64,000 nucleotides of DNA from Pterois miles (GCA_947000775.1 CAMQGK010000341.1:3627501-3691500), one strand, 5' to 3'. Numbered from the stretch's first letter, positions 12,032-23,112 are shown. The notes: generated by a model from the letters alone, not told the origin. Numbers and translations are program-made.

Positions 12032-12252
12032 ATGAACCAGAGCCCTCTGCCGCTCTCCGTGGATTAAAACGGAAACTTTTACGATGGCTGTGAACGTGGA
12101 AAAGTAGCGCGAGACGCCGCACGCCAACCGCCGCCACCAACGGACCTCCTACTGCAGAGCAACTCCTGGTAGATGCACGGCCGCTGCTGAAAAATATGCC
12201 CCAGCCGAGCCGCCTCAACCCCGGCTTCACGAGCAAATCACCAGTGTTATAA
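12032..12252 (+). other. Four short upstream ORFs in the inferred inpp5a 5' leader
   Basis: Upstream AUGs each open a very short frame ending before the main start: 12032-12067 (11 codons plus stop), 12084-12107 (7 codons plus stop, AUG followed by G with A at -3), 12173-12190 (5 codons plus stop) and 12196-12252 (18 codons plus stop). They count as uORFs only if transcription starts upstream of them. If so, they would be expected to damp translation of the main frame. None resembles a known peptide. Confidence 0.5.
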
Positions 12253-12354
12253 GCAGTTCCGCGAGACGTCCACCGGCTCCTGTGTGTGTGTTGATTTTCC
12301 CGCTCCGTAGCCCCGTAACGTCCGCCGTACACGTCCCACCTGCGAGAGAGAATC

Positions 12355-12432
12355 ATGGCTGGGAAGCTGACAGCGGCGCAAGGCACAGGAATACTGCTGG
12401 TGACAGCCAACGTTGGATCCCTGTTCGAGGAT
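12355..12432 (+). CDS. inpp5a: inpp5a exon 1 coding part (inositol polyphosphate-5-phosphatase A, N-terminus)
   Basis: This exon encodes the first 26 residues of type I inositol 1,4,5-trisphosphate 5-phosphatase, starting MAGKLTAAQG and ending LLVTANVGSLFED. The LLVTANVGSLF core is the characteristic N-terminus of vertebrate INPP5A, where the human protein has FDD in place of FED. The enzyme removes the 5-phosphate from Ins(1,4,5)P3 and Ins(1,3,4,5)P4 and so ends calcium signalling. It is known to be membrane-anchored through a C-terminal prenylation motif, which is not in this window. The start is supported by an in-frame stop at 12316-12318, only 12 codons upstream, and by its position in the CpG block. 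Codon 26 (GAT) is followed directly by the donor GTGAGT, giving a phase-0 junction. Exon 2 at 57877 continues in the same phase with the expected residues. Reading on past 12432 gives an open frame to 12594, but it loses all similarity at the splice site. Confidence 0.95.
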
Positions 12433-13630
12433 GTGAGTTTCTCCGCTGATAGCTGTCCACGCTGTGGTTTCTGTTTGGTGTTTTCACGCTGCCGTGTTTT
12501 CCTCAATAACGTCTCAGCTGGTCACGACTCGTGTGTCAGGTCGCCTGTGCGTATCAACACATGGGCCTCACATCACCATACAGACACATGCTAGCTGTAT
12601 GTGTGAAAGGTTATGTATCTATACATGCATTGACCCATTTATTCCTCTCATGTGCCTGCTCGGTATGGATGGTAATTAAAGATACTGCCTGCAGCCCGTC
12701 ACTGCTGCAGTACTACCTGGGTAAATACTGCTTATTCTCTGTGATCCGGTCTGTAACTTGGGCATGCAGTAGCAGCATACCTTTGCAGATAACACCCACC
12801 CTTTTTAGCATCACAGCAAGTAAAATCAAACTTATGTAAGTTAGTTTTTTTAGGAGGCACAAACCACTAAACATGCACTATAAACACTGATCTTTGTGGC
12901 TGCTCGCCTATTTGTGTTGCATCACTGGAGATGCTCCTCTCTTATCTTACCACCTATTCCTGCAGCATGCAGTGCCAGAGGTCCCAGCCTTTTTCTCTCA
13001 CTGAGGAAGCTGACGACTCCTGACCGAGTGACATATTTTATTGATATCTCATCTTATAGTGATATAGCATAACCACAAATGCACAGAACAACTCATAAAC
13101 TAGCAGGAATATCACATCAGACATGAGTTTTCCTGTTTCCTGAACTTTTAATACAGTTCTCTGTCTGTAGTATGTATTTTAAATACTCCTTTTTTGACAT
13201 CTGGTTTTCTTCTCTCTGACGCTTCACCATTTTTCTATTAGCTCAGATGAGACAGAAGCCTCTACTTGCATTCACCATGCCCTGATCTTGTTTATAACTT
13301 ACATAAGACCGTCAAAGTTGATGCAAGTTTGTTTTAACACCACTAATTCCTCCAACGCATTAATGTCACTTGCGATTTTTAGGTTCTAGTGTCCGCAGTT
13401 TTTAACGCTATTAAAGAAAATCGAAGGGATCCAGTGGTACCACAGTGTAATTAAGTTTTCCTCACAAAATTAATGAATTGTTGATATATAAAACTAGTAT
13501 TATACTGTATGTCTTGCACCCCTTAAAATGAAAACGGCGTCGCGACCCTGGGAACCAGCGTTTATTTTGTTAAGTACGTACACGCAGAATAAAATAATAC
13601 AACGATAAAAAATAAAATGTCTACAGACGA
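12433..13630. other. Proximal intron 1, no repeat or gene recognised
   Basis: GC content falls quickly after the CpG block. No open frame has protein similarity. Being next to the promoter it is a reasonable place for intronic regulatory sequence, but no specific motif stands out. Confidence 0.5.
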
Positions 13631-13925
13631 GGTGGTGGTAGTTCAGTCTTGCAGACTTGGCTTGGGAACCGAGGGGTTGCTGGTACAAGTCCCTGTATGG
13701 AACAAGTACTGAGTGTTAACTGGTAGCTGGCTGTTAGCCGATGTGCCCTTGAGCAAGGCACCAAACGCTTGTCAGAGGCACCGACATCTCTCCATTAATG
13801 CATGTATGGACAGTAGGTCCTGTTTGTGCATGTATGTATTTCGGGTCTGTGTGTGCTGTGTAAAAAAACACCAGCGGAGTGAAAAAGCTGAGTTCCCCCT
13901 CAGGGGATCAATGAAGTGTGTCTCC
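13631..13925 (+). mobile_element. tRNA-derived SINE, diverged relative of 5544-5838
   Basis: A-box-like TAGTTCAGTCTT (about 13639) and B-box-like GGTACAAGTCC (13682-13692) head the element. The body shares cttgagcaaggcaccaaac and catctctccattaatgca with the SINE at 5544. The B box departs from GGTTCRANNCC, so it is probably no longer transcribed by pol III. Confidence 0.8.
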
Positions 13926-13995
13926 TTCTACAAGTCAAGTGTGAGGACGTTGTGCAAATAGAAGTGCAAAGAATAAATAGCGGACTGGATGGCTC

Positions 13996-14325
13996 GGGGC
14001 GGCTGTGGCTCAGAGGTTAGAGTCCACCAATCGGAAGGTCGGTGGTTCGATCCCCGGCTGCTCTGGTTACAGGTCGATGTGTCCTTGTACAAGACACTTA
14101 ACCCCAAATTGCTCCCGAAGGCACAGCCATCGCTGTGTGAATGAGATGACTGTTATTATTTAGAGTATTTAGATGAGATCCTGATGAGCATAGCTGGCGC
14201 CTTAGCAGCCTCTGCCATCAGTGTATGAATGTGTGAATGGATGAATGCTGACATGTAGTGTAAAGCACTCTGAGTAGTCAGATGACTAGAAAAGCGCTGT
14301 ATAATTGCAAGTCCATTTATCATTT
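13996..14325 (+). mobile_element. tRNA-derived SINE, second family
   Basis: The head ggggcggctgtggctcagag includes an A box, with a perfect B box GGTTCGATCC at 14044-14053. The body contains tccttgtacaagacacttaa and ccccaaattgctcc. The 3' end aaaagcgctgtataattgca plus agtccattta is a tail shared by many fish SINEs. It lies only 70 bp after the preceding SINE, which is of a different family. Confidence 0.9.
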
Positions 14326-15446
14326 CCCAGATGACTATGTACATCAGTATGCGCATGTGGAGATGTCTATATACTGCATGTACAGTGGGTAGTATTTATA
14401 ATTACAGTGGCAGGTATGTAGATATTACAATGCTGTATGTACATCTTCTAGTTTCCCATTCATGTCAGGGCTGCCCTGCAGTATCTCCCTGGTCAAAAGG
14501 CAGGTTGTCTTCTAGGGTCGACAGTGCTGTTAGGAGTAAAACCAACGTCAGCTGAGATTGTATACATCCTATTTGCATCATTATGAGAACAAGCAGCGTT
14601 CAGAGCTCCACTCTAGATAAAGCTTTGCGTGGCTAAAGAAATCCACGGCCACTGTGTGGGAGGGTCCGGCCTCCTAAGGAGTCGGTCTGCAGGTTGTAGA
14701 GTTCTCATGATGTGGTGCTACATTGTGGTGGAAAGTGTACCTGTTACAATCACATGCTTCAAGTTCAAACTCTTTGTGTCACTTTCAGTGTTGTGTCAAT
14801 AGAGAGTTCCCCTCCCCTCCTCTTCCTCTCCCTCGTTTCACCCGTGTGAAGAGCTGATCCCAAACATGAGGGAAGAGCCGTCTCCCTCGCTGGGCTAAGC
14901 CTATTAATAGTCTCCCTCTAGACTTGTAACAGACGGGAGCCAAAATGCACATTAGAGCATGTTTCCTTCTATGAGTGGGTGTGTTGGTCGTACATACGAG
15001 GCTATGTGGAGTCCTGCAGGGTGCTGGCACCCCTTGTGATGCATACGAGTTCAATGAAGTCTTTGTGGGCTGCCTTTTAATGCCTTTTCCACATTTAGAT
15101 CCATTGTAGATGAGAGGAATCTGTTTCATAGCCTGATACTCAAGATACCATATGAAACGCATCAGGCCCTCTAAAGCTGTGGGGTTTATTCCCATATCAT
15201 CTCATACATTTTGATCTCCAGATGGAAAATATGCCATTTCCAACTTTCCTTGTTGCTGGTTGCAACTCAGATTACATGGCCGCAGGCGCCTGTGTTTACA
15301 GCCATTACCAGAGTAAACACACTTAGCAGCCTCAACATGTAGTTGTGGCATGTTTGAACAAGGAGTGCCACTCTGCAGGTATTGATTACATTCATTCTTT
15401 ATTGTAAATTATTCACCTTTTTTCCCATCGTTGATTAAAGGTAGGG
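14326..15446. other. Intronic stretch without recognised features
   Basis: No gene recognised. The 136-codon minus-strand frame at 14785-15195 has no identifiable domain. Confidence 0.5.
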
Positions 15447-15515
15447 CTTGGCGTGATGGCTAAAATCTTCTATCACGATATACTTTAGGTCATTTCATAT
15501 TTCATATCTGGATAA
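15447..15515. mobile_element. MITE-like terminus, interrupted by the 55-bp-repeat element
   Basis: The sequence tagggcttggcgtgatggct with atcttctatcacgatata is a terminus-type segment that recurs in part at 58678-58745 (ccaaaatcttctatcacgct). The element at 15516 begins immediately after it, so an older element was probably used as the insertion site. Confidence 0.45.
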
Positions 15516-16090
15516 TAGGGATCATGAGAAACCGATAACCGACCCTCATTAAGTGACTTTTAACCGACAAGATTTGTGCCTCGAATGCAGCGGTGCTCCA
15601 ACTGCAGTACACGAGCACAACAGACAACTGAGTCAACAGTTCACCGTCAGGAGAGTTACTGTAGCAGCCACGGTGCTGCGTTCACTGCCTCCAGTTCACC
15701 GTCAGGAGAGTTTCTGTAGCAGCCACGGTGCTGCGTTCACTGCCTCCAGTTCACCGTCAGGAGAGTTTCTGTAGCAGCCACGGTGCTGCGTTCACTGCCT
15801 CCAGTTCACCGTCAGGAGAGTTACTGTAGCAGCCACGGTGCTGCATTCACTGCCTCCAGTTCACCGTCAGGAGAGTTACTGTAGCAGCCACGGTGCTGCG
15901 TTCACTGTCTCTAGTTACTGTAGCAGCCACGGTGCTGCGTTCACTGCCTCCAGTTCACCATCAGGAGAGTTACTGTAGCAGCCACGGTGCTGCGTTCACT
16001 GTCTCCAGTTCACCATCAGGAGAGTTACTGTAGCAGCCACGGTGCTGCGTTCGCTGTCTCCAGTTCACCGTCATACTCACTGCTGTTGAA
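15516..16090 (+). mobile_element. Copy A of a minisatellite-bearing hAT-like family (left end plus 55-bp array)
   Basis: It starts TAGGGATCATG, followed by aaccgataaccgaccctc and other TTAACCG-like subterminal repeats, then gatttgtgcctcg and a GCAGCGGTGCTCC block. From about 15640 there are eight units of the 55-bp repeat (gtagcagccacggtgctgcg ttcactgcctccagttcacc gtcaggagagttact), one shortened to about 40 bp near 15915. The array breaks off at 16070 and the right end is missing. 55 is not a multiple of three, so the array cannot encode a repeat protein, and no transposase is present. Terminal TAGGGATG resembles Ac-type hAT ends; class assignment is inference. Confidence 0.75.
15640..16075. 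repeat. 55-bp minisatellite array, about 8 units
   Basis: Occurrences of gtagcagccacggtgctgc fall at about 15661, 15716, 15771, 15826, 15881, 15921, 15976 and 16031. Spacing is 55 bp except for one 40-bp unit. Units differ at a few positions (tgcctcc/tgtctcc, accgtc/accatc). Confidence 0.95.
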
Positions 16091-16739
16091 AGTTAAATTT
16101 TTGTCGAGTGATGGACAAACTCTCACAGAATCGAGCTCAGTGGCTGAAGTTGTTGAAGCATCTCATCACAAACATTCAGGATCTTAGGTTTGTGGATTTC
16201 TAAACTCATCACAGCTCCATGGCTGTGTCCACTAACTGTATCCTGTAGGTGGCTCATTGGGAACCGGACTCCCAGCTCTACCAGTCTTCAGTTATTAAGA
16301 CTCACAGTACGGTTGTTCCAGTTAAATGCCTTAGTTTTACCTTTTTGTTAACGCTTGTTCATAATACTATTCATCTGGGTCTTTCCCTCACGCTCTTACT
16401 GATTTTTAATCTCTAATCCATTGTGCTGATGTGTAAATACACTCATGTGGCCTACTGTGCATGCTGATTAAAACTGATGTTAAAGCCTCTCTGACTCCAG
16501 TTACGAATTATTGTTTGAATAACAACATCTATAGTAAAAAGACAAACAATCATCTTCTGCTCAAGTCATTTTCCATTGTTGGCCCTCGCAGCCATCCTTG
16601 GTGAATCTCATTATGACAGCAAACACTGGTTTGTCCCATGTTCAGAATAGCTATTGAGAGTTGACCATTATTTGCTTTTGTTGAGTTTCACATGCTTTCT
16701 TTGTGTTAATGAGGTAATCCCCCCCAGGCGGCAGCTGGA

Positions 16740-17906
16740 GTATCTGTTCACTACTTTATTTTTTCAGTAAGTTAAATAGAGCAGCAGAGGAGCGTCTCAT
16801 CACTTTAAGGAGAAAAGCTGGTCCACCTTAAGAGAGAGCCGGAGCAGATACAGGAAGTTGGCTCTGGACTTCCAGCTGAGGAGTTGTAGCTTGTAACCTC
16901 GTAGCATTTATTCACCGACAAATAAACTGTACACACACTGACTGCTACAGCTACGTTCACAGCTATAACACCACCAACAAACACACACTCACCACCACCA
17001 CACACACACCGTCTGTCACTGTTTGTCAGACAATCGCTATCGTTAATCTGAGCAGACACACAGCTGACAACCTGCTAAACAAAACTGAATGTGGTGGAGA
17101 CTTTTACCAGGAAAGTGTCTTTGTTTTCGCAACACTACACACAGCCCCGTGGCTGCTACAGTAACTCTGACTGTGAACCAGAGACGGTGAACGCAGCACC
17201 GTGGCTGCTACAGTAACTCTGACTGTGAACCAGAGACGGTGAACGCAGCACCGTGGCTGCTACAGTAACTCTCCAGGATGGTGAACTGGAGACAGTGAAC
17301 GCAGCACCGTGGCTTCTACAGTAACTCTCCTGATGGTGAACTGGAGACAGTGAACGCAGCACCGTGGCTGCTACAGTAACTCTCCTGACGGTGAACTGGA
17401 GACAGTGAACACAGCCCCGTGGCTGCTACAGTAACTCTCCTGATGGTGAACTGGAGACAGTGAACGCAGCACCGTGGCTGCTACAGTAACTCCAGATGGT
17501 GAACTGGAGACAGTGAACGCAGCCCCGTGGCTGCTACAGTGACTCTCCAGGATGGTGAACTGGAGACAGTGAACGCAGCCCCGTGGCTGCTACAGTAACT
17601 CTCCTGATGGTGAACTGGAGACAGTGAACGCAGCCCCGTGGCTGCTACAGTAACTCTCCTGATGGTGAACTGGAGACAGTGAACGCAGCACCGTAGCTGC
17701 TACAGTAACTCTCCTGATGGTGAACTGGAGACAGTGAACGCAGCCCCGTGGCTGCTACAGTAACTCTCCAGATGGTGAACTCTGTTGTGTGTTGTGTTCA
17801 TATACTGCAGCTGGTGCACCGCTGCATGCGAGGCACAGATCTTGCCGGTTAACGGTTAATAATCGGTTAACGAGGGTCGGTTAACGACTTTACCCTCTTT
17901 ACCCTG
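16740..17906 (-). mobile_element. Copy B of the 55-bp-repeat hAT-like family, inverted
   Basis: Read on the minus strand it has the same order as copy A: terminal region ending at about 17906, subterminal gttaacc-rich block (17848-17885), gcatgcagcggtgcaccagc, then about 12 copies of the 55-bp unit (17150-17780). It continues with a CA/TG-rich linker and an interior block (16800-16890; ccggctctctcttaaggtgg, gaccagcttttctccttaaa) found also in the copies at 32095 and 49440. It is the most complete copy, although the terminus near 16740 is degraded. With copy A it forms a long inverted repeat around a spacer of about 0.7 kb. Confidence 0.75.
17140..17785. repeat. 55-bp minisatellite array, about 12 units, inverted
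   Basis: The same unit in reverse orientation: gcagcaccgtggctgctaca at 52-55 bp spacing, with gcagccccgtgg variants in about half the units and local length changes (ctccaggatgg, ctgatgg, ccagatgg). Confidence 0.95.
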
Positions 17907-18210
17907 TATCAGTCATGTCGAGTGTTGCTGGTCTTTTGCTAACTCTTTTCTAGTGATAGTAGCTCACAGCAGTCGTACAAGCGAGGAGGCAGTTTAGTTG
18001 GAGAAGCCTGATAAGGTATTTTATTACACCCTCCCAGAAATCCCACTGTGATCCCCAACTTGCTGGAGAAATTGTGTAACTCTAAATGCACATCATTACC
18101 ATATTTTCTGGGATTGTCCTGTCATTCAAGACTTTTGGAGAGCCATTCATAAATCTTACAAGTTATTTTTATGAGTGTTTTTATGTTGTTGGTTTGTTTA
18201 AACGGGTGGA

Positions 18211-18815
18211 CACACAACAGATATCACCATGAAACTTCCCCAGTTCAGTATTTCAATTAAGACAGTTATTTTTTGTAATACAAGTTTTCTGAAATGTTAT
18301 GTTTAATCATGCGAATGGGGCTTTATCTTATTAAATATGTGCAAATTTGCACTAATTTCCATAACAAATATTCGTTTTTCGACATTATTGTTTCATTTTG
18401 TTGACATATTAGAGTCAAAGTTTTTACTGAGGAAAATATGGATATCTGTTTGTATCACTTCATGAAATAATCAATTTTTGTAGGAATATAATGTTCTACA
18501 AATCCGGCTATGATATGATTTAATATGAACAACTCCTCTGTAAAAGCCTTCAGACTATAGTCAGGAGTGAAACTGGTGTATGAAAGTGCTCCTGAAGTGG
18601 AGACTTGTGTGAGAAAAACCTAATTTTGAGAAAATGGCCGTTAAAGATATGTATTATAAAATCCCACTACGGGTGAATTAAGCATCTTAACTAAAAGATA
18701 TCACCATGAAACTTCCCCAGTTCATTATTCAAATTATGAGAGTTATTTTTTGTTTTAAAGTTTTTTGAAATTGCATGTTTAAACATCAATGAAGCATTAT
18801 CTAATAACTTTTTGT
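18211..18815. repeat. Dispersed element with ~120-bp direct repeats at both ends
   Basis: Positions 18218-18330 and 18702-18815 share gatatcaccatgaaacttcc, ccagttca.tatt.aaatt, agttattttttgt and gaaat.gcatgtttaa, about 485 bp apart. The spacer has no coding sequence. A direct-repeat-flanked unit could be an LTR-like or satellite-like element or a simple tandem duplication. I cannot assign a class. Confidence 0.6.
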
Positions 18816-21063
18816 GAATTTAGGAGAAATCTACAGATGCAAACAGACAAAGTAGTAAAATAAACACCTAAATGTGTATTTTGGATGATTTCTGTCTCCT
18901 AAAAATAACATGTTATGGATGAAAACTTGATCAGAGCTTGAAAAAGCTTTTCCTGTAGTGTGTGTCCTTAATAAGCTGTACGAACTGGAATCCAGTTGAT
19001 TTAACGTCTTCCACCATCCAGAACCTCCTTCCTTCTGTTTACAGCGGGCCTCGGTTTGCTTGCATTTGTGCAGTCTGAACCTAAATAAACCCAACAACAC
19101 AATAACAAAGTGAACTTTTCCACTCGGCGTCGGTCCAGAGAAAACAAACCATAGGTGTGATTGGAGTGTCCTCGGCCAGTATGTGATCGTTGGTGGTAAC
19201 CAGCTTGTTGACTGAGATCAAACCATAACTGTCCGGTGGGAGCGACATGTTGGATTCATCCAAATGATTAAAATCAGACAGAAGCCAACTGTCCGACTCT
19301 ATTTAATGCTGATGATGGAAGCTGACGTGCTTCTCTGTTTTCCAAGGCTCTTATATAACAATAATAATCAATAATGATAATAATAATCAATTATTATTTG
19401 AACATGCACAATTTTCACGTTTTATTTATTGTCTCTTATTTTGAAATGCAGCCCTACTTTTATTTAGTTAATAAAAGGACGGTATACATATCCGCAGTCG
19501 TACAGATATGTTCAGTTCTCTGTTATGTAACAGTAAATATTGTCAAAAAGTTTTTCAGTCCTACTGAATTCATTTGATTTGACAGTCAGGTATTGATTAC
19601 ATGCAGATGTTAATAAAGCAAATGAACGACAAGGCTACTTAAACATATATCACCCTAAATAGGAAGACATCATGGTCTTCTGGACCTTTTGCTTCAAGAA
19701 ATTTTTAAATCTGAGCTGACCGACTCCTCTGTGTTGTTCATGTTATCCTAACGATGGCGTTCTACGCTCTCCTGGGCTGTTGTTGCAGTAAACACAGGCC
19801 GGCCTGGTTTCCATTTGATTACAGCCGCTCTCTGTTTTTGATTACATACACCTCTTGTCTTGTTAGCCGAGCCAAGATGACCATATGGAGATGCAATCGA
19901 TTCCTATGAATAGCCCCCATTGTGGGTTTGGACGTCCAGCTTCATCACGTCTCCGTCTCCTGTCCGCCGACGGCTCATTAGCTCAGACTTTCACAGCCCA
20001 GACCCCACTGAGCTGCCATATTTTACACCACTAAATATAGTACAGAGCAGGAAAAAATACCTCAGTGTGTCAGACCTGGGAGCTCTGCACACACTGCTCC
20101 CAGGCTTCAATGACTGTTATTTACAGTAGATCACCAAACGCTGTCTTCTGCATCTCAGTAGCAGTGAGGACGGAGCAAATGTAGTTTCCTTGTAAACATG
20201 TGAAGATGATACTGCAGCCAGCCGGCACAGAAACTATATTTAGCCTTTTGTCACATGGCTGCTGGTGAATTCTCGTACTGAATAATGTAATTGAGCATTC
20301 AGGGCATTTATAGTGTTGGCAACAGTGGTGCAGATCTGTGATAGCAGACGTGATGCTGTGTAGCGGTTGAAATGGAGGAAATAAGTAACGTGAAAACGGC
20401 TTTATTACGTTGCGGCCGGCTCTTCGTGTTTTCTCAACTTTTATGAGGAGAAGCTCAGCAGAGACTGACTAAATGCTTCATCTGACAGCTCCATTTTTTT
20501 TTGCGTTTCTTCCTCTGCCAAAGTCCGTTCCAGTGTGTTGCTGCAGGAGTGGAAAAGTTTATGAAAGAAAGATCAGATGATGCTATTTTGGTTTTCTCTC
20601 TCCGCTCTGCCCTCTTCCATCCTGTCATAACATGGACTTAGAGTTTCAAAAAGGAAAAGATGCTGGAAAAGAGCTGAAAGTCGCCACCAGCGGCTGAAGT
20701 GTAAGAACAAGGTGTTCTTCAACAGCACGGCGCATCCTGCACTGGCAGCTATATACGTAATTAGGGCTGCACCTCACCATGATGTTCGTATTGACACTAA
20801 TTTGTACATTATTTGAAATATTTTTCATAATTCAATTAATTTACCCAGAATGAATGTTGACTTGTCTCATTTCAATACGTTATTCAAACATCTCTTTTAA
20901 CACACATAAAAGAATAAACTATGCACTGCAGGGCATTATTTCACAACAAATTCACAATATTAATAATCATCTGGAAGATGCTGTCAGTAACAGCCAACAT
21001 GGTAAAAGTCCTCCACACTGCTTTGTCTCATCCTGAATAAGCGACACAGAAAGCCAACCTCTG
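18816..21063. other. Intronic stretch, mostly without recognised features
   Basis: An AT-rich microsatellite-like patch lies at 19355-19395 (ataataataatcaa). A MITE-like start, ttagggctgcacctcaccat, is at 20760. No frame in this stretch shows protein similarity. Confidence 0.45.
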
Positions 21064-21290
21064 TCAACCTCTTATCCGGGTCGGGTCGTGGGCCAGCAGC
21101 TCCAGCAGGGACCCTAGACTTCCCTTTCGCGGGCCACATTCACCAGCTCTGACTGGGGGATCCTGAGGCGTTGCTTTGAGTCCCTCACGGATGGCTGAGC
21201 TTCTCACCCGATCTCTCAGGGAGACACCAGCTACCCTCCTTGTACGCACAATCGAGTTCTTACAGTCATACTTAAGCATTTAACTTAAAA
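21064..21290 (-). pseudogene. Non-LTR retrotransposon 3' coding fragment (RTE/Rex-like), internally deleted
   Basis: On the minus strand a frame containing RVAGVSLRDRVRSSAIREGL matches the tail region of a common fish LINE, then jumps directly to TPQDPPVRAGE and LLELLAHDPTRIRG. The intervening domain (GHLVRM...RWRDHIS), which is present in the related copy at 24467, is absent, so this copy has an internal deletion. Exact LINE clade is uncertain. Confidence 0.75.
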
Positions 21291-21484
21291 CTTAAAATGG
21301 TTTAGATGTGGATCTATTTCATCTCTAATAATATGCAGTTAAGATAATAGCAAATGTACAAGAGAAATAACTGACTGACAACAGTCACAGATTGTAGAAC
21401 AATAAATAACATGACTTTAAGCCATTTTCTCACTGATACATCTCTATGAAAGTGAACAGAAAATATACCGTGGAACGGCCGACG

Positions 21485-21832
21485 TTATGCTATGCTACCA
21501 CAGCAGTGGTGGGAAACCGGGATTACCGGGTTAACGGGACTAACGGAGTCTTGCTGCTCTCGTCTTGACTCAGCGCTACGGCGCGTCCTAGTTGTACTGC
21601 TGTGGTACGTCATCTCCTTTTTGCACAACTTACAGACCCACATTGTTGGGTCTCTGAAGTATTCCCACTTTTGATGAACATGGACGAGGTTTTTTTGACT
21701 CTCCGGGGGAGTCAGAATCCATGCTTGGACCGGACGCATCCATTTTCATTGCGTCATCCGATGCGTCGACGCACATCACGCAAATCGACGTATTTATGTA
21801 ATCAGCTACGTTGATGAATTGCCCCAGCCCTG
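21485..21832 (-). pseudogene. hAT element relic with BED-type zinc-finger start of a ZBED-like transposase
   Basis: On the minus strand 21485-21739 encodes QKWEYFRDPTMWVCKLCKKE followed by MTYHSSTT, which matches the N-terminal BED finger of ZBED-type hAT transposases (W-EYF, C-x2-C). The downstream His pair is lost. The plus-strand right edge, gccccagccctg ending at 21832, with CGTCGA-rich subterminal sequence, is a typical hAT terminus. The catalytic and dimerisation domains are missing, so it cannot be active. Confidence 0.75.
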
Positions 21833-21925
21833 TATCTAATAAGTCATTACAATGAATTATGTGTTTTTTTGCAGTATTATATGTTATTTGACAGTTGACA
21901 CTAACATTATGTTTTATTATATACC

Positions 21926-22090
21926 CGGACAGGTCGCCAGTCTATCACAGGGCACATAGAGACAGTCAACCATTCACGTTCACATTCACACCTACGGGAC
22001 ATTTAGAGTCGTCAGTTAACCTGCATGTCTCTGGACTGTGGGAGGAAGCCGGAGAACCTGGAGAAAACCCGGGGAGAACATGTACTGGCT
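21926..22090 (+). mobile_element. Dispersed fish retroelement fragment
   Basis: The block caggtcgccagtctatcaca, ggcacatagagacagtcaac, cattcacacctacggg, gtctctggactgtgggagga and ccggggagaacatg is a very common fish interspersed repeat, usually linked to L2/Rex-type LINEs. Only this 165-bp piece is present. Flanks are unassigned. Confidence 0.6.
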
Positions 22091-22778
22091 GTTCCCTGTC
22101 ATGTAGTGGAAATGCAGCAATGTCATGAATGTTGCAGTCTGTCAGTGGAACAACATCACGCAGTGTATAATGTAATGTATATAATGCACACTGGATAATC
22201 AACCTGCATTTAACCCTTATTTTGGATGTAGAAAGCTGTATGATGGTGCTCATGTCTGCAGTCAGTGTGGGTGAAAGTTGACGGCTCTGTTCTGAGAGGT
22301 AAGCCCCGTCGCCTGCGTCACTCAGCGCTCTGGGTTTTCTTCACACCGCCGCCCTCCTGTAGGAATGTAAAGCAGACTGACTTGACTTGTTACAGCCTGC
22401 CGTCCGTCAGCACATCAGCTTCCCCAAACTGTCAAAATGATTAGGTAACACGAGGTAGTGATAGCTTACTGTCATCTCATGTCACCACTTCCATCACCAA
22501 CTATTTTGCAACTGGCCATTTTTATTTTTTAGCGTTGTTGTGAATTAATTTTGGGGAAACCACAAGCTTTGTTCCACAGAGTGTAGAGGCACAATGTCTC
22601 TGCAAGATGTATTCATTTAAACGCTGCAATCAGTGGATTCGCTAGCAGGGGCGCAAACGAGTTCAACTTTAGGTAACTGTGACCTAAAGATGGTGATATG
22701 GCAATGTCACGCTATTTTTCATATGACAATAATGATATATATAACATTATAGCATGTTTTCTGCTAATTCAATAAATG

Positions 22779-23112
22779 CAGTGCTTTCAGAAAGTCTTCA
22801 GACCCCTTCACGTTCACATTTTATGATGCAGCCTCATACTAAAATCATTTAATTATTATTTCCCCTTATCGATCTCAATACACCATAATGACAAAGCAAA
22901 GAGAATTTTTGAAATTTTTGCAAATTTATTAAAAAGAAAAAACTAAAATACCACTTTGACTTAAGTATTCAGACCACATATTATCAATTATTATAGTTAT
23001 ATTAATTATTATATTATTAATCAATAGATTAATTTAAACAATTTTAGCGTAAGGCTGCAACATAACAAAATGTGGGAAAAATGACGGGTCTGAAGACTTT
23101 CTGAATGTCCTG
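22779..23112. mobile_element. Tc1/mariner-like deletion derivative
   Basis: Inverted ends of about 27 bp are seen: CAGTGCTTTCAGAAAGTC continuing ttcagacccc on the left, and ggtctgaagactttctgaat ending tgtcctg on the right. A TA follows on the right; the left flank has TG, probably a mutated TA. Subterminal parts (acattttatgatgcagcctc / ggctgcaacataacaaaatg) are also inverted. At 334 bp it has lost the whole transposase. Confidence 0.85.

Larger units (their letters stand above)
11770..12432 (+). promoter_or_regulatory. CpG-rich inpp5a promoter, 5' leader and first exon
   Basis: CpG is far denser here than in the surrounding AT-rich sequence. The block contains many cgcg, gccg and acgcgtcc elements and no obvious TATA box, as in a broad CpG-island promoter. 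A consensus cAMP-response element, TGACGTCA, lies at 11900-11907, and an inverted CCAAT box (ATTGG) at 11890-11894, only 5 bp upstream of it. Transcription probably starts between about 11900 and 12030, but no exact start can be read from sequence. Coding begins at 12355. Confidence 0.8.

Noticed and set aside
11928..12506. 192-codon minus-strand open frame
   Set aside because: It lies antisense to the CpG promoter and exon 1 of inpp5a; GC-rich sequence lacks stop codons by chance, and the translation has no recognisable domain.
12433..12594. Continuation of the exon 1 frame past codon 26
   Set aside because: Similarity to INPP5A stops exactly at GAT|GTGAGT and resumes at 57877 in the same phase, so this is intron.
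5544..14325. tRNA genes at 5544, 13631 and 13996
   Set aside because: A and B boxes are present but the acceptor and anticodon stems do not form and SINE bodies follow.
15640..16075. CRISPR-like array
   Set aside because: Units are contiguous with no unique spacers and the genome is vertebrate; this is a minisatellite.
15553..17362. Open frames within the 55-bp arrays (SSHGAAFT-like repeats)
   Set aside because: 55 is not a multiple of three, frames end quickly, and equivalent arrays in other copies use different frames.
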